A stretch of 64,000 nucleotides of DNA from an uncultured Oleiphilus sp. (GCA_913020045.1 CAJWBE010000003.1:110826-174825), one strand, 5' to 3'; positions 39,983-51,202 are shown, counted from the stretch's first letter. Translations and numbers: made by a program. Notes: a model not told the origin generated them from the sequence alone.

Positions 39983-40777
39983 ATGAACAAATCTAAGCAA
40001 GCTGACACCTTAGTAATAGCGGGAAAAAGTTATCAGTCTCGGTTATTGGTCGGTACAGGAAAGTATCGTGACTTGGCGGAAACTGCAGCGGCGATTGAGG
40101 CGAGTGGCGCTGAAATTGTAACGGTTGCTGTGCGCCGGACTAATATCGGTCAAAACAATGACGAGCCAAATTTACTCGACGTCCTGTCTCCCGAAAAATA
40201 TACGATATTACCCAATACTGCAGGCTGCTATACCGCAGAGGACGCTGTCAGGACGTGTCGCTTGGCGCGAGAATTGTTGGATGGTCATGATCTTGTAAAG
40301 TTAGAGGTTCTTGGTGACCAGAAGACGCTATACCCTGACATAACGCAAACGCTTAGCGCCGCGAAAACCTTGGTAGACGATGGTTTTAAAGTAATGGTTT
40401 ATACCAGTGACGATCCGATTGTTGCAAAACAGCTGGAAGAGATAGGCTGCGTTGCCGTTATGCCTTTAGGTGCGCCGATAGGTTCGGGCCTGGGGATTCG
40501 CAACCCTTACAACATCAGGCTGATATTAGAGAACGCGTCTGTTCCGATTTTAGTAGATGCTGGAGTGGGTACTGCTTCTGATGCAACGGTTGCAATGGAG
40601 TTAGGTTGTGACGGAGTATTGATGAATACTGCAATTGCTGCGGCTCGCGAGCCCGTATTGATGGCAAGGGCGATGAATTTAGCGGTAGAGAGTGGCAGGG
40701 TGGCTTGGAAAGCAGGGCGAATGCCCAGAAAGCTCTATGCTTCAGCCTCTTCACCGATTGACGGACTTATTTCTTAA
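39983..40777 (+). CDS. thiG: Thiazole synthase
   Basis: Forms the thiazole phosphate of thiamine from DXP, ThiS thiocarboxylate and dehydroglycine, 264 aa, a TIM barrel. Schiff-base lysine region [15 protein letters not shown] near residue 97; phosphate site [28 protein letters not shown] is strongly conserved. No TPP riboswitch was found upstream of thiS. Confidence 0.97.
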   Translation: MNKSKQADTLVIAGKSYQSRLLVGTGKYRDLAETAAAIEASGAEIVTVAVRRTNIGQNNDEPNLLDVLSPEKYTILPNTAGCYTAEDAVRTCRLARELLDGHDLVKLEVLGDQKTLYPDITQTLSAAKTLVDDGFKVMVYTSDDPIVAKQLEEIGCVAVMPLGAPIGSGLGIRNPYNIRLILENASVPILVDAGVGTASDATVAMELGCDGVLMNTAIAAAREPVLMARAMNLAVESGRVAWKAGRMPRKLYASASSPIDGLIS

Positions 40778-40788
40778 GGGAATCGCTC

Positions 40789-41382
40789 ATGCCTGCTAAC
40801 ACCAAAAAACCAAACCGACGCCAACAAATTCTTGAGACACTTACGCAAATGCTCGAGGACAATGTCGGTGCAAAAATAACAACCGCACAGCTGGCGAAAA
40901 ATGTAGGTGTGACAGAGGCAGCGTTGTATCGGCACTTCCCAAGCAAGGGCAAGATGTTTGAGGGCTTAATAGAATTTATCGAAGATGCGGTTTTTTCGCG
41001 TATTAATAAAATTAATGCAGACGCGGGGACTGGGCTTGAGAAGCTTCAACGGGTGTTGACACTTGTCTTGGCGTTTGCAGAAAAGAACCCCGGTTTATGC
41101 CGAATACTAATGGGAGATGCCCTCGCCGGTGAAAATCCGAAGCTAAGACAGAGAGCGCGTCAATTCTTTGAGCGGCTTGAAACAGAATTAAAGCAGATCA
41201 TTAGGCAGGCTGAGGTTTCAGAGTCGAAAAAGTTGCGTTTAACGAGTGTGTTGGGCGCGAATCTACTGATCGTGAATATCGAGGGTCGTATTCATCAATA
41301 CGTCAGAACGGAGTTCGCAGTAAAGCCAACAGCAGGTTGGACAGGGCACTGGCCTCTATTGGCAACAGGGATCTTTCAATAA
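40789..41382 (+). CDS. slmA: Nucleoid occlusion factor SlmA
   Basis: TetR-family DNA-binding protein that blocks FtsZ ring assembly over the nucleoid, 197 aa. The helix-turn-helix ITTAQLAKNVGVTEAALYRHFPSK (about 30-53), quoted in part as VGVTEAALYRHFPSK, and the SlmA-specific C-terminal stretch VNIEGRIHQYVRTEFAVKP distinguish it from ordinary TetR repressors. Here it follows thiG rather than the more usual dut-coaBC context. Confidence 0.92.
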   Translation: MPANTKKPNRRQQILETLTQMLEDNVGAKITTAQLAKNVGVTEAALYRHFPSKGKMFEGLIEFIEDAVFSRINKINADAGTGLEKLQRVLTLVLAFAEKNPGLCRILMGDALAGENPKLRQRARQFFERLETELKQIIRQAEVSESKKLRLTSVLGANLLIVNIEGRIHQYVRTEFAVKPTAGWTGHWPLLATGIFQ

Positions 41383-41394
41383 TAGGAAATGTAA

Positions 41395-42198
41395 TTAGGG
41401 TTGCAGCGTTTGATGTAGCGCATCGTAGATTGCAGGGGTGCTGATTAATAGGTCATCGCAGTGTATGCAGTCTGGTATATGCGCGGGGACAGGGCTGAAG
41501 TGTCCACATCTTGCACCTGCTTGAAGTGCAATTAGCCTAGCGGCAGCAAAGTCCCATGGACTCAGTGACTCGAAATAGGCATCCAGCCGCCCGCAAGCTA
41601 CCCAGCAAATATCCAATGCGGCAGAGCCAAGCCGTCTCAGGTCTTGGCATTCAAATAGTACTTTTTCAACGCGGTTAATAATCGGCGGAACACCAGACTT
41701 ATCGTAAGGAAATCCCGTGGCAACGAGGCCTTTTCGCAATACGTCCAGCCCACTGACATGGATTGGTAAGCCGTTGAGGGCGCTGGGTTCGCCATGGACT
41801 GCAGAGAAGGTTTCTTCCATAAATGGGTTGTAAACTACGCCTACTTTTACCTCGCCTTCACAGGCGAAGGCGATAGATACCGCGACCATCATCTGCCCAT
41901 GGGCGTAGTTGACGGTGCCATCTATAGGGTCAATGATCCAAATTGGAGACGCGAGGTCTGCGGCGATGGATGTATCGTTGTAGCCTTCTTCAGAAAGTAC
42001 TCTATGTGAAGGGAAGCGCGCTTTGATGCGATCAACTATTAGCTTGTCGGCGGAGATATCTGCGCTGGTAACAAGCTCTTGCTGGTCCTTATAGCTATGC
42101 TGAAGGTCGCCTTGTTCGCGCATCTCACGTATTAAAGTGCCTGCACTTTTAGCGGTGTCTAGCGCGAATTCTCTGATTTCGTGTAAGTTAAGCGACAT
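41395..42198 (-). CDS. Inositol monophosphatase family protein
   Basis: Mg-dependent sugar/inositol phosphatase, 267 aa. Motifs: SEEGYND near residue 69, IIDPIDGTVNYAHG (about 89-102) holding the metal aspartates, and the C-terminal SPWDFAAARLIALQAG. Either inositol-1-phosphatase or another phosphatase of the FIG family; it is not the standard suhB copy by sequence, so no symbol is given. Converges with slmA 12 bases away. Confidence 0.88.
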   Translation of the reverse strand: MSLNLHEIREFALDTAKSAGTLIREMREQGDLQHSYKDQQELVTSADISADKLIVDRIKARFPSHRVLSEEGYNDTSIAADLASPIWIIDPIDGTVNYAHGQMMVAVSIAFACEGEVKVGVVYNPFMEETFSAVHGEPSALNGLPIHVSGLDVLRKGLVATGFPYDKSGVPPIINRVEKVLFECQDLRRLGSAALDICWVACGRLDAYFESLSPWDFAAARLIALQAGARCGHFSPVPAHIPDCIHCDDLLISTPAIYDALHQTLQP

Positions 42199-42231
42199 AC
42201 GGCCTCCAGATGAAGCGATGACTAGCTAATG

Positions 42232-43521
42232 TTAGTTAGTCTGCTCGCGGGCGATCGCGCGGTACGCGATGTCATCACGATGAAACATCCCTTTCCAGCT
42301 AATTTTTGAGGCCTGTTCGTAGGCTTGTTGCTGAGCGATCGTGACATTGTCGCCGAGGCCTGTTGCACACAGTACTCGTCCGCCATTTGTGGCCACTTTT
42401 CCATCGAGCAGTTGGGTGCCCGCATGAAACACTTTTTGAGTTTCGCTATCGGCGCCTTCTAGTCCTTCAATCGTTAAGCCTTTTTCATAGCTGCCTGGAT
42501 AGCCGCCTGCGGCCAATACTACGCCAACCGAAGCGCGAGGGTCCCATTGGGTTTTGCAGCTATCTAGAGTTCCTGATAGGGCTGACTGACAAAGCGATAC
42601 GAGGTCTGACTGCAAGCGCATCATGATTGGTTGTGTTTCCGGGTCACCAAAGCGGCAATTGTATTCAATAACCTTGGGTTGACCGTCAGCGCTGATCATC
42701 AGGCCGGCATACAAAAAACCGGTATAGTCATTGCCTTCTTTTGCCATGCCTTCAATCGTGGGTTGAATCACTTGTTCCATTACACGCTGGTGCACTGCTG
42801 CAGTGACTACCGGAGCTGGAGAGTAGGCGCCCATGCCACCTGTGTTGGGGCCGCTATCGCCATTGCCCACTCTCTTATGATCTTGACTGGTTGCCATGGG
42901 GAGAATGTTTTTCCCATCGGCGATGACAATGAAGCTTGCCTCCTCGCCATCTAGAAACTCCTCTATTACCACTCGGCAACCTGCATCGCCAAATGCATTG
43001 CCCGACAACATGTCGGTAACGGCTTCTTCTGCTTGGCCTAACGTTTCTGCGACGATTACGCCTTTGCCAGCGGCAAGACCGTCGGCTTTCACGACGATTG
43101 GTGCGCCTTTTTCTCTCAAGTAGGCGAGAGCAGGCTCAAGCTCAGTGAAGTTTTGGTAGTCGGCCGTTGGGATATTATGTCTTGCAAGGAAGTCTTTGGT
43201 GAACGCTTTTGAACCTTCGAGCTGAGAAGCGCCTTTATTAGGGCCAAAACAGGGCAAGTCTCGTTCCGCAAAGTAGTCAACAATGCCATCAACTAAGGGG
43301 GCTTCTGGACCAACAATAGTGAGGCCTACGTTGTTCTGTTCGGCAAAGTTAGCCAAGGCCTGAAAGTCACCGACGTCGATGGCGACATTCTCAAGATTTT
43401 TTTCGCCGGCTGTTCCAGCGTTACCGGGAGCAACAAAAACTGTGCTGACGGAAGCGCTTTGCGCAGCTTTCCATGCCAATGCGTGCTCGCGACCACCACT
43501 ACCGATAACCAATACGTTCAT
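42232..43521 (-). CDS. purD: Phosphoribosylamine--glycine ligase
   Basis: Purine biosynthesis step 2 (GAR synthetase), 429 aa. It begins MNVLVIGSGGREHALAWKAA; the ATP-grasp domain includes VVKADGLAAGKGV and EEFLDGEEASFIV, and GDPETQPIMMRL is conserved. The frame is open to 43563 but the ATG at 43521 is the family start with AAGG upstream. Confidence 0.97.
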   Translation of the reverse strand: MNVLVIGSGGREHALAWKAAQSASVSTVFVAPGNAGTAGEKNLENVAIDVGDFQALANFAEQNNVGLTIVGPEAPLVDGIVDYFAERDLPCFGPNKGASQLEGSKAFTKDFLARHNIPTADYQNFTELEPALAYLREKGAPIVVKADGLAAGKGVIVAETLGQAEEAVTDMLSGNAFGDAGCRVVIEEFLDGEEASFIVIADGKNILPMATSQDHKRVGNGDSGPNTGGMGAYSPAPVVTAAVHQRVMEQVIQPTIEGMAKEGNDYTGFLYAGLMISADGQPKVIEYNCRFGDPETQPIMMRLQSDLVSLCQSALSGTLDSCKTQWDPRASVGVVLAAGGYPGSYEKGLTIEGLEGADSETQKVFHAGTQLLDGKVATNGGRVLCATGLGDNVTIAQQQAYEQASKISWKGMFHRDDIAYRAIAREQTN

Positions 43522-43627
43522 AGCAAAAACCTTTTCTAATCTGGGACAAATAAAGCGCGGCAAGGATACCGTATTCGAGAGCGGAGTTGAACGTTGATCT
43601 CGTTGATATAGGTGCTCTACGACGCTT

Positions 43628-44038
43628 TTATAGTGCGTTGGCGAGCTGTTCGAGTTTTTCTCTTGCTTTTCCTTCGATGGCGACCGCTTTATTGGTGGCG
43701 TTGTCCATCAACGCAAAAATATTATTCGCATCGGCGATCACCGTATTGGTACCTTCGAGGTATATGGTTTGGTCGATATGGCAGCTGGTGGTTCCAATGC
43801 GCATGACCTTGGTATGAATTTCGAGCGTTTCGTTGAGAAAGCTGGGGCGGCGATAGTTGATATTAATATTGACGAGGGTCAGTGCTAAATCATGTTGGGA
43901 TAGAAACTGATCGGCACTGTAGTTCTCAAACAGCACCCAGCGAGCCTCTTCTAAAAACTCGATGTAGCCGGCATTATTAAGGTGCCCGCGTTGGTCTAGG
44001 TGGTAGCCTCTTACTTTGATTCGAATGTAATCTGTCAC
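43628..44038 (-). CDS. Acyl-CoA thioesterase (hotdog fold)
   Basis: Soluble hotdog-fold protein of 136 aa of the YbgC/4-hydroxybenzoyl-CoA thioesterase type. RIKVRGYHLDQRGHLNNAGYIEFLEEARW has the active-site Asp/His region near residue 14-20 (here D14 and H18-like spacing); FLNETLEIHTKVMRIG follows. Likely hydrolyses acyl-CoA; substrate not deducible. It sits between purH and purD, which are often adjacent. Confidence 0.85.
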   Translation of the reverse strand: MTDYIRIKVRGYHLDQRGHLNNAGYIEFLEEARWVLFENYSADQFLSQHDLALTLVNININYRRPSFLNETLEIHTKVMRIGTTSCHIDQTIYLEGTNTVIADANNIFALMDNATNKAVAIEGKAREKLEQLANAL

Positions 44039-44117
44039 GCTTCATACTCCTTAAAGAACAATTTCAGTGTATCCATTCTCGCTAGGAGAGTGAAGCGTCC
44101 AGGTTGAATCTTTGGGT

Positions 44118-45695
44118 CTAGTGGCGGAAGTGTCTCATTCCGGTGAACACCATTGCCATGCCATGCTCATTGGCAGCATCGATGACTTCTTGGTCACGCA
44201 TTGAGCCGCCTGGTTGAATGATACAGCTCACACCGGCGGCAGCAGCATTATCGATGCCGTCGCGAAATGGGAAGAATGCATCAGATGCCATTACAGAGCC
44301 AGCAACAACTAAACCCGCATGTTCTGCCTTGATAACAGCAATACGTGCAGAGTTCACTCGGCTCATTTGGCCTGCGCCGACACCAACCGTTTGAGCGTCC
44401 TTACCATAGACAATCGCGTTAGATTTCACCATTTTAGCGACTTTCCAAGTAAACATAAGGTCGGCTATTTCATCTTCAGTTGGCTGCCGGCTTGTAACAA
44501 CTTTAAGTTCTTCTGGCGTAATTAAGCCGATATCTCGATCTTGCACCAGCAGGCCGCCGTTGACTCGCTTATAGTCAAGTCCGCGAACACTTTTGTTCCA
44601 GTATCCACACTCAAGCAGGCGCACGTTTTTCTTTTCAGAAACCGCCTGTCGTGCCCCTTCACTGATCTCAGGTGCAATAATCACTTCGACAAACTGTCTG
44701 TCTACGATAAGGCGTGCTGTGTTCTCGTCTAGACTGCGATTGAACGCAATGATCCCGCCAAATGCCGACTCTGGGTCGGTTGCATAAGCCCGTTCATAGG
44801 CTTCTGATAAGCTATTTGCTTCGGATACGCCACAAGGGTTGGCGTGTTTAACTATCACGCAGCAAGGCTGGTCAAATAGTTTGACCGTCTCCAATGCTGC
44901 GTCAGTATCCGCAATGTTGTTATATGACAGCTCTTTTCCTTGAATTTGTTGAGCGCTAGCGATTGATGCATCGGCTGGCTTGTCCTCAACATAAAACGCG
45001 CTGTTCTGATGCGGGTTTTCGCCATAACGCATATCTTGAGCTTTTGTCATTTGTACGTTGAAGGTGCGAGGGAAATTTTCGTTGCCGCCTGGGACCATAG
45101 TGCCAAAATAATTTGCAATAGCACCATCATAGCTAGCGGTGTGCTCATAGGCCTTGATCGCGAGATTAAAGCGAGTTTCCAAACTAGTAGCGCCTTGATT
45201 TTCCTGCATCTCTTGGAGGATGCTTGCATAGTCGCTAGCTCTAACCACTATGTTGACGAAGGGGTGGTTTTTGGCCGCCGCTCTGACCATGGTAGGGCCG
45301 CCAATATCAATGTTTTCTATCGCGTCTTCTAGGCTGCAATTTTCGTTCGCAATGGTTTGTTCAAATGGATATAAATTTACGACGACCATGTCAATCTGGC
45401 GAATGTCATGCTCTTGCATGACAGTTTGATCTTTGTCTCTGCGGCCAAGAATACCGCCATGGATTTTCGGATGTAGCGTCTTAACACGTCCATCCATCAT
45501 TTCGGGGAACCCCGTATAGTCAGACACTTCTATCGCTGGAATGCCATTTTCTGTGAGCAGTTTAAAGGTGCCTCCAGTCGATAGAATTTCAACGTTTTGC
45601 TCGTTGAGCGCTTTGGCAAATTCAACGATGCCTGTTTTGTCGGAGACGCTTATTAGTGCGCGTTGCACCGCGACAAGATTAGCTGTGTTGCTCAT
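44118..45695 (-). CDS. purH: Bifunctional AICAR formyltransferase/IMP cyclohydrolase
   Basis: Last two steps of IMP synthesis, 525 aa. N-terminal cyclohydrolase (MGS-like) domain with [18 protein letters not shown] and [12 protein letters not shown]-terminal transformylase with [14 protein letters not shown], the catalytic Lys-His pair, and [16 protein letters not shown] terminator separates it from the upstream fis gene. Confidence 0.97.
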   Translation of the reverse strand: MSNTANLVAVQRALISVSDKTGIVEFAKALNEQNVEILSTGGTFKLLTENGIPAIEVSDYTGFPEMMDGRVKTLHPKIHGGILGRRDKDQTVMQEHDIRQIDMVVVNLYPFEQTIANENCSLEDAIENIDIGGPTMVRAAAKNHPFVNIVVRASDYASILQEMQENQGATSLETRFNLAIKAYEHTASYDGAIANYFGTMVPGGNENFPRTFNVQMTKAQDMRYGENPHQNSAFYVEDKPADASIASAQQIQGKELSYNNIADTDAALETVKLFDQPCCVIVKHANPCGVSEANSLSEAYERAYATDPESAFGGIIAFNRSLDENTARLIVDRQFVEVIIAPEISEGARQAVSEKKNVRLLECGYWNKSVRGLDYKRVNGGLLVQDRDIGLITPEELKVVTSRQPTEDEIADLMFTWKVAKMVKSNAIVYGKDAQTVGVGAGQMSRVNSARIAVIKAEHAGLVVAGSVMASDAFFPFRDGIDNAAAAGVSCIIQPGGSMRDQEVIDAANEHGMAMVFTGMRHFRH

Positions 45696-45732
45696 GATAG
45701 TGTTCCGGGAAATGACAAGTAATAAAATTTAA

Positions 45733-45760
45733 AACGAAAAAAGGCGAGATCAGCTCGCCC
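45733..45760 (-). terminator. Intrinsic terminator after dusB-fis
   Basis: On the minus strand GGCGAG (45760 side) pairs with CTCGCC (45749-45744) around a 5-base loop, immediately followed by a run of T (A-run on the plus strand, 45737-45743). It lies just after fis and before purH, ending the dusB-fis transcript. Confidence 0.88.
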
Positions 45761-45789
45761 TCTTTCAAAGTAATATTAGGCGCGAGGGC

Positions 45790-46089
45790 TTATAACAAAC
45801 CGTACTGTTTTAGTTTCTTCCGCAGGGTGCCACGATTTAGGCCAAGCAGTACTGAGGCTTTTGTCTGATTGTTTCGGGTGTACTTAAGAACTTGCTCTAG
45901 CAAGGGAGCTTCTACTTCCGAAAGAACGAGTTGGTACACGTCTGTAACGGGTGCGCCGTCTAATTGAGCGAAATAGTTGCTAAGCGTGGTTTCGACACAG
46001 TCACGCAGCGTCGCGCCACCTTCGATTGCTGTATTTGTGCTATTGACCTGTTCTTGTTCTTTGTTGTCAGCAAGCGTTTCTGGGTTCAT
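45790..46089 (-). CDS. fis: DNA-binding protein Fis
   Basis: Nucleoid-associated growth-phase regulator, 99 aa. The C-terminal helix-turn-helix [20 protein letters not shown] (about 78-97) is nearly identical to E. coli Fis. The dusB-fis operon is highly conserved; the fis ATG overlaps the dusB stop by 4 bases. Confidence 0.97.
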   Translation of the reverse strand: MNPETLADNKEQEQVNSTNTAIEGGATLRDCVETTLSNYFAQLDGAPVTDVYQLVLSEVEAPLLEQVLKYTRNNQTKASVLLGLNRGTLRKKLKQYGLL

Positions 46090-47075
46090 GCGGCTTTATC
46101 CTCTTTTTTTGTCTGTTTTTCAAAATAGTTGTTAATAGAATTTAGTTGTATCGCGGGCTCTGCAATTGCGTTGAACGCTTTACGATACCCAAGTACGTCT
46201 TCCTGGGATTTTAAGTACCAGCCGACATGCTTGCGGGCAATTCGAACGCCCATCACTTCGCCATAAAACTCGTGGAGAGCACGGACATGACTAAGCATAA
46301 TGTCCCTAACTTGTATCGAGCTTCGTTTTTTTCTGTGAGTTCCTGTCGCCAAGTAATGATTGATGTCGTCAAAAATCCATGGGCAGCCCTGAGCTGCACG
46401 TCCGATAAGTAGGCCGTCAGCGCCAGTTTTATCTAGTACATGCAGCGCTTTTTCTGGAGAGTCGATATCGCCATTCGCCAGCACAGGAATTCTGATGGCC
46501 GACTTTATCGCTGCGATGGTGTCGTATTCGGCATTGCCTTGATAAGCACAGGCGCGGGTTCGGCCATGAACTGCTAGCGCAGAAATGCCGGCATCTTCAG
46601 CAATTCTGGCAATCGTCAACGCATTTTTGTTATTCGTGTCCCAGCCCGTTCGAATTTTGAGTGTGACGGGAATGTTTACGGCTTTAACGACGCTATCTAA
46701 TATTTCACTGACCAGTGCTTCGTCTTTCATCAGTGCTGAGCCGGCTGCCTTGTTACATACTTTTTTGGCCGGGCAGCCCATATTAATATCGATAATTTGC
46801 GCGCCTTGATCCTGATTTAGTTTTGCAGACAGCGCTAACATTTCAGCATCGCCTCCTGCAATTTGAACGGAGATAGGGCCTTCTTCGCCAGTATGATCGA
46901 GGCGATGCTTAGATTTTCGTGTATTCCAAAAAGCGGGATCGGCAATGACCATTTCTGATACAGCTAGTCCAGCGCCATGTTGACGGCAAAGTGCTCTAAA
47001 CGGGCGATCAGTTACCCCAGCCATCGGGGCCAGTATTAAACGGCTATTTAGTTCGTACGGACCAAGTTTAAGCAC
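46086..47075 (-). CDS. dusB: tRNA-dihydrouridine synthase B
   Basis: FMN enzyme reducing uridine to dihydrouridine in the tRNA D-loop, 329 aa. It contains [20 protein letters not shown], the catalytic-cysteine motif [18 protein letters not shown] (quoted in part as [10 protein letters not shown]) and [11 protein letters not shown]. First gene of the dusB-fis operon. Confidence 0.97.
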   Translation of the reverse strand: MLKLGPYELNSRLILAPMAGVTDRPFRALCRQHGAGLAVSEMVIADPAFWNTRKSKHRLDHTGEEGPISVQIAGGDAEMLALSAKLNQDQGAQIIDINMGCPAKKVCNKAAGSALMKDEALVSEILDSVVKAVNIPVTLKIRTGWDTNNKNALTIARIAEDAGISALAVHGRTRACAYQGNAEYDTIAAIKSAIRIPVLANGDIDSPEKALHVLDKTGADGLLIGRAAQGCPWIFDDINHYLATGTHRKKRSSIQVRDIMLSHVRALHEFYGEVMGVRIARKHVGWYLKSQEDVLGYRKAFNAIAEPAIQLNSINNYFEKQTKKEDKAA

Positions 47076-47199
47076 TCGTCTTCTCAGCGGCCATTGGGGT
47101 AGTTGAATAAAAGGGCGCTAATAATACTCTCAGATTATCGGCTATTAAAGGCTGAATACGGACTTTTTTTGGTTATATTTTGCGCGGATTGGTTGACAT

Positions 47200-48369
47200 T
47201 TAATCGGAGTTTTGGTCTGTCGCTGGGTCGGGGGAGTTATTATCTTTTTGGGGGAAAAATTTCAGGCTGTAGTTCACCGCTTCTTTGCCGGGGTCAACAA
47301 TCTCTAGTGAAATATGGATTCCTTCGTTGCTCGGTAACTGACGCCACTCTAAGATTTCAGGTACTAGGTACTGAGCAGGTTTAATGAGTCGTTGTGCAAT
47401 CGTCTGGTTATTAATGTCGGAAAAGTAGAGGGCTATGTCCGGAAAATCTTGGGGATAGTCGGCCTCATTGGTGATCACGGCATCAATAATTAAAGCGTTT
47501 CGAGTAGTGGGGTGGCTTCGCACAACTAAGTTATGGCTTCGGATTTTTGTTATATCGCTAAGCTCGGGGAGCTCACATCCGGCGATATCGCAAAACTGCT
47601 GATAAAGAGCAGCGACCTGAGGGTATTTGGCGAGTTTTTCGTAATGAAACCAGCTAGCTAAGCCTACTAGTGTAAAAACGAGAAGGGTGTTTAGTGTAAT
47701 TAGAGTAAACGAGGCAACTTTACTGCGCTTTGGTTTGCTTGGTGCGTCGTCGTAGTAAAAACTAATATGCTCTTGCTCATCGTTGTTTTCACTGAACGGC
47801 GCGAACTCAACATTTTCAGGTTCTGCGATTTCGTTATAACTAGCTGTGAATGCTGGCTCGATCCGCTCTTGTTTTTTCTTTGGAGACTCTGAAGGGCTTG
47901 ATTCTGGTATGCTCCGGGCTTCTTGCTCTAGCATATCGGTCGCCCAGCTTTCGTCATCTGGTGCCTGGCGAGCTTCTTCTAATTCATTGGCATAGCTAGC
48001 ATTTAGGTCTTTGCTGCGTGTTTCTTCAAGATCTTTAAATGAGTCGCTGAGCTCGTCGCCAAATGGAGAGTTTTGTGATGTTGTTTCGCTTTCATTGTCT
48101 TCTGTCGGGTTGTCTTGAATTAAGTCGCTGTTTAATTCTGTTGATGTATCGTCATGCTCCGCAAGGTCTTGTATCTCTTGCTCTAATTCGGAGTCAGTAG
48201 GAGGGTTCTCAGGTGCGTCTTTTGCGTCACCAAGACTATAGGCAATGGCGTCAAATACGTTCATGCAGGCGCCGCAACGAACTCTGCCGCTGGCGACAGC
48301 TAGTTGGCTTTCCGATACTTTAAATGCGGCTTTGCAGTGAGGGCAGCGAGTAAGCTTATCGGTGGACAT
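47200..48369 (-). CDS. Zinc-ribbon and DUF3426 domain protein
   Basis: Membrane protein of 389 aa. The N-terminal MJ0042 zinc ribbon is CPHCKAAFKV ... GRVRCGACMNVFDA (8-43). A long acidic, serine-rich linker (about 50-215) leads to one transmembrane segment (about 223-247) and a periplasmic DUF3426 domain (PQVAALYQQFCDIAGCELPE to the end). Common next to prmA; function not established. Confidence 0.9.
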   Translation of the reverse strand: MSTDKLTRCPHCKAAFKVSESQLAVASGRVRCGACMNVFDAIAYSLGDAKDAPENPPTDSELEQEIQDLAEHDDTSTELNSDLIQDNPTEDNESETTSQNSPFGDELSDSFKDLEETRSKDLNASYANELEEARQAPDDESWATDMLEQEARSIPESSPSESPKKKQERIEPAFTASYNEIAEPENVEFAPFSENNDEQEHISFYYDDAPSKPKRSKVASFTLITLNTLLVFTLVGLASWFHYEKLAKYPQVAALYQQFCDIAGCELPELSDITKIRSHNLVVRSHPTTRNALIIDAVITNEADYPQDFPDIALYFSDINNQTIAQRLIKPAQYLVPEILEWRQLPSNEGIHISLEIVDPGKEAVNYSLKFFPQKDNNSPDPATDQNSD

Positions 48370-48467
48370 GGTCTGGATTGATTCCTAGCGCGAGTGTTGG
48401 GTCAGAATGAGTGAACGTTTTCCGTAAAGTGTAGCTGGTTTTCTAGCGAGTGAGTAACAAGATCACG

Positions 48468-49358
48468 CTATTTGCGCGTACCACTCACCCGAGTCCAGTC
48501 TTCTTGTTGTGCAATGGGCTCTATTTCAACTTGAGAGGAGTAATGTTGTGCGAGTTCTTCGGCCTGATTTTTAAGTACTCCAGACATCACTAGGCTTCCT
48601 TCGCTCTTTAGGTATGACAGTATAATGTCTCTTAGGTCATGAAGAGGCTGGGCTAGGATATTGGCAACGACAATATCTGCTTTAAGTGAAGGTGCATCTT
48701 CAGGTAAGTAAGTTTCGATGCGTTCTGGCGCAATGCTGTTGCGGTCAGCATTGTCGCGCGTTGCAATCAGTGCTTGCGGGTCGTTGTCGATAGCGATCAC
48801 TTTGCTTGCGCCAAGTAACAGTGCGGCGATGCCGAGTATTCCTGAACCGCAGCCAAAATCGACAACCGTCTTGCCGCTTAGCTCTGTACCATCCAGCCAC
48901 TCAAGACATAGCGCTGTTGTTGGGTGAGTTCCTGTCCCGAAAGCTAGGCCTGGCTCAAGTAACAAGTTAATCACGCCGGTATCGGGAGTGGCTTCCCAGC
49001 TTGGGCAAACGCAAAGGCGATTGCCAAAACGGATGGGTTTGAAGTTCTCAATCCACTTACGCGTCCAGTCTTCATTCTCAAGCAGCTCTGCTGTTAGATT
49101 GGGGCAGGGAGCTGATGCCATTTGTGTAAAAACCGCTTGCGTTATTTTTAGCGCAGAGTCGATGTCCTCTTCAGCTGAAAATAACCCGGTGACGCGCGTT
49201 TCATTCCAAATAGGCGTGGTACCTAAAGCGGGTTCTAAAATCGGCTGGTTGGCGGCATCGACCATCGTGACAGCGGAAGCTCCAGCGGCAAGCAGGCTCT
49301 CTTCGAGTGCTTCCGCTTGGGTGGGGTCGATGGTCGCACTGAGCTGTATCCAGTTCAT
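48468..49358 (-). CDS. prmA: Ribosomal protein L11 methyltransferase
   Basis: SAM-dependent methylation of ribosomal protein L11, 296 aa. It begins WIQLSATIDPTQAEALEESL and contains GLAFGTGTHPTTALCLEWL, VVDFGCGSGILGIAALLLGA (SAM loop) and the VANILAQPL motif near residue 230. Located between DUF3426 and accC, a common order. Confidence 0.96.
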   Translation of the reverse strand: MNWIQLSATIDPTQAEALEESLLAAGASAVTMVDAANQPILEPALGTTPIWNETRVTGLFSAEEDIDSALKITQAVFTQMASAPCPNLTAELLENEDWTRKWIENFKPIRFGNRLCVCPSWEATPDTGVINLLLEPGLAFGTGTHPTTALCLEWLDGTELSGKTVVDFGCGSGILGIAALLLGASKVIAIDNDPQALIATRDNADRNSIAPERIETYLPEDAPSLKADIVVANILAQPLHDLRDIILSYLKSEGSLVMSGVLKNQAEELAQHYSSQVEIEPIAQQEDWTRVSGTRK

Positions 49359-49386
49359 GTATATTCCTTAGTGAATGCAGTCAGCA

Positions 49387-50727
49387 CTAATTGGCAAGTA
49401 ATTTTTCTAGATAATGAATGTTGAATTCAATATCACGAAACCCTTTGTCTCTGGCAAGACGTTGATGAAGAGGGATATTAGAATTAATGCCAAGGATAAT
49501 CATTTCTTCCAGTGCATTCTTGACTCGGTTTAACGCTGCGGTTCTGTCTTCGCTATGACAGATAAGCTTCGCTATTAAGGAGTCATAGAAGGGAGGCACT
49601 TTATAGCCGCTATATAAGTGAGAATCTACTCGTACGCCCATTCCACCAGGGGCATGAAAGTGAGTCACTGTGCCTGGACTTGGGATAAAAGTGTCAGGGT
49701 TTTCTGCATTGATTCGACACTCGATCGCGTGGCCTTTGAACATAATATCACTTTGAGCGAATGCAAGAGGTAGGCCGCTCGCGACACGAATCTGTTCTTT
49801 TACCAAGTTGATGCCTGTGATCATCTCCGTAACGGGATGTTCCACTTGGATGCGGGTATTCATCTCTATAAAGAAGTATTCGCCATCCTGATATAAAAAC
49901 TCGAATGTTCCCACACCGCGATATCCAATATCTTTGCATGCGTTTACACAAGCGTCGAATACCTTTTGCCTGGCGGCTTCATTAATATTTGGCGCGGGCG
50001 CTTCTTCAATTATTTTTTGATGGCGTCGCTGTAACGAGCAGTCGCGATCGCCTAAATGAACGGCGTTGCCATGCTCGTCAGCAATAACCTGAACCTCAAC
50101 ATGCCTAGGGCGACCCAAGAATTTTTCTAAGTAAACGGTATCGTCACCAAAAGCGCCTTTTGCTTCTGCTTGAGTTACGGCAATAGAAGAAATTAGCTCG
50201 CTTTCTTCGTGAACGACGCGCATGCCTCGTCCGCCGCCGCCCGAGGCGGCCTTTATAATTACTGGGTAGCCAATTTTGCGAGCGATGGCGCGCGAGCGAT
50301 CCTGATTGTTGGTTAAGGGACCGTCTGAACCTGGGACAGTCGGTACGCCCGCTTTGCGCATGGCCTCGATTGCAGAGACCTTATTTCCCATTAAACGAAT
50401 GACGTTTGGGGTTGGACCGATAAACGTAAACCCACTGCGCTCAACTTGCTCCGCGAAGTTGGCGTTTTCAGCTAAAAAACCATAGCCAGGATGGATGCCT
50501 TCGCTGTTGGTGACTTCTGCGGCGGCAATAATAGCCGGAATATTGAGATAGCTTTCAGCGGGCAGGTTTCCACCAATGCAAACCGACTCATCCGCTAAGC
50601 GGACATGCATAAGATCGCGATCAACACTTGAATGCACGGCAACACTAGCAATGCCCATTTCCTTGCACGCACGCAAAATTCTTAATGCAATTTCGCCGCG
50701 ATTCGCAATTAGTATCTTTTTGATCAT
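49387..50727 (-). CDS. accC: Acetyl-CoA carboxylase, biotin carboxylase subunit
   Basis: ATP-dependent carboxylation of biotin on AccB, first step of fatty acid synthesis, 446 aa. Motifs: [34 protein letters not shown] (ATP site), [21 protein letters not shown] (quoted in part as [13 protein letters not shown]) and [14 protein letters not shown]. Nine bases after accB. Confidence 0.97.
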   Translation of the reverse strand: MIKKILIANRGEIALRILRACKEMGIASVAVHSSVDRDLMHVRLADESVCIGGNLPAESYLNIPAIIAAAEVTNSEGIHPGYGFLAENANFAEQVERSGFTFIGPTPNVIRLMGNKVSAIEAMRKAGVPTVPGSDGPLTNNQDRSRAIARKIGYPVIIKAASGGGGRGMRVVHEESELISSIAVTQAEAKGAFGDDTVYLEKFLGRPRHVEVQVIADEHGNAVHLGDRDCSLQRRHQKIIEEAPAPNINEAARQKVFDACVNACKDIGYRGVGTFEFLYQDGEYFFIEMNTRIQVEHPVTEMITGINLVKEQIRVASGLPLAFAQSDIMFKGHAIECRINAENPDTFIPSPGTVTHFHAPGGMGVRVDSHLYSGYKVPPFYDSLIAKLICHSEDRTAALNRVKNALEEMIILGINSNIPLHQRLARDKGFRDIEFNIHYLEKLLAN

Positions 50728-50736
50728 GGAGTTGTG

Positions 50737-51177
50737 CTACACGATAGTGAATAGTGGTTGGTCAAACTCGACTGGTTCGCCATTTTCGATATGTATTTCT
50801 TGTACCGTGCCAGATGCATCGCTTTCAATTTGGTTCATCATTTTCATTGCTTCGATGATACACAAGACGTCACCCGCCTTTACAGTTTGGCCAACTTCCA
50901 CAAAAACTGGCGCGTCTGGAGATGACGCTTGGTAGTAGGTCCCGACCATTGGAGATTTTACTTGGTGGCCTGCAGTTGCAGGGGCTCGTTGACTGACGTC
51001 AGCGGGGGAACTATAGGACTCTACGGAATGGGTGACTGACTGCGGCGCAGTGACCACTTGTGTTGTTGCATGGCCACGACTAATGCGGATGGATTCTTCA
51101 CCCTCTTTTATTTCAAGCTCAGTAATATTGGATTCTTCGATAAGCTCTATCAGTTTTTTGACTTTTCGTATGTCCAT
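50737..51177 (-). CDS. accB: Biotin carboxyl carrier protein
   Basis: Carrier subunit of acetyl-CoA carboxylase, 146 aa. The biotinylated lysine is K112 in [12 protein letters not shown]; an N-terminal dimer helix and a Pro/Ala/Ser linker precede the lipoyl-like domain. It is the substrate of BirA, encoded at 61.1 kb. Follows aroQ with a 25-base gap. Confidence 0.97.
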   Translation of the reverse strand: MDIRKVKKLIELIEESNITELEIKEGEESIRISRGHATTQVVTAPQSVTHSVESYSSPADVSQRAPATAGHQVKSPMVGTYYQASSPDAPVFVEVGQTVKAGDVLCIIEAMKMMNQIESDASGTVQEIHIENGEPVEFDQPLFTIV

Positions 51178-51202
51178 GGTGGCCTCTTAATAACCCGTTG
51201 CT

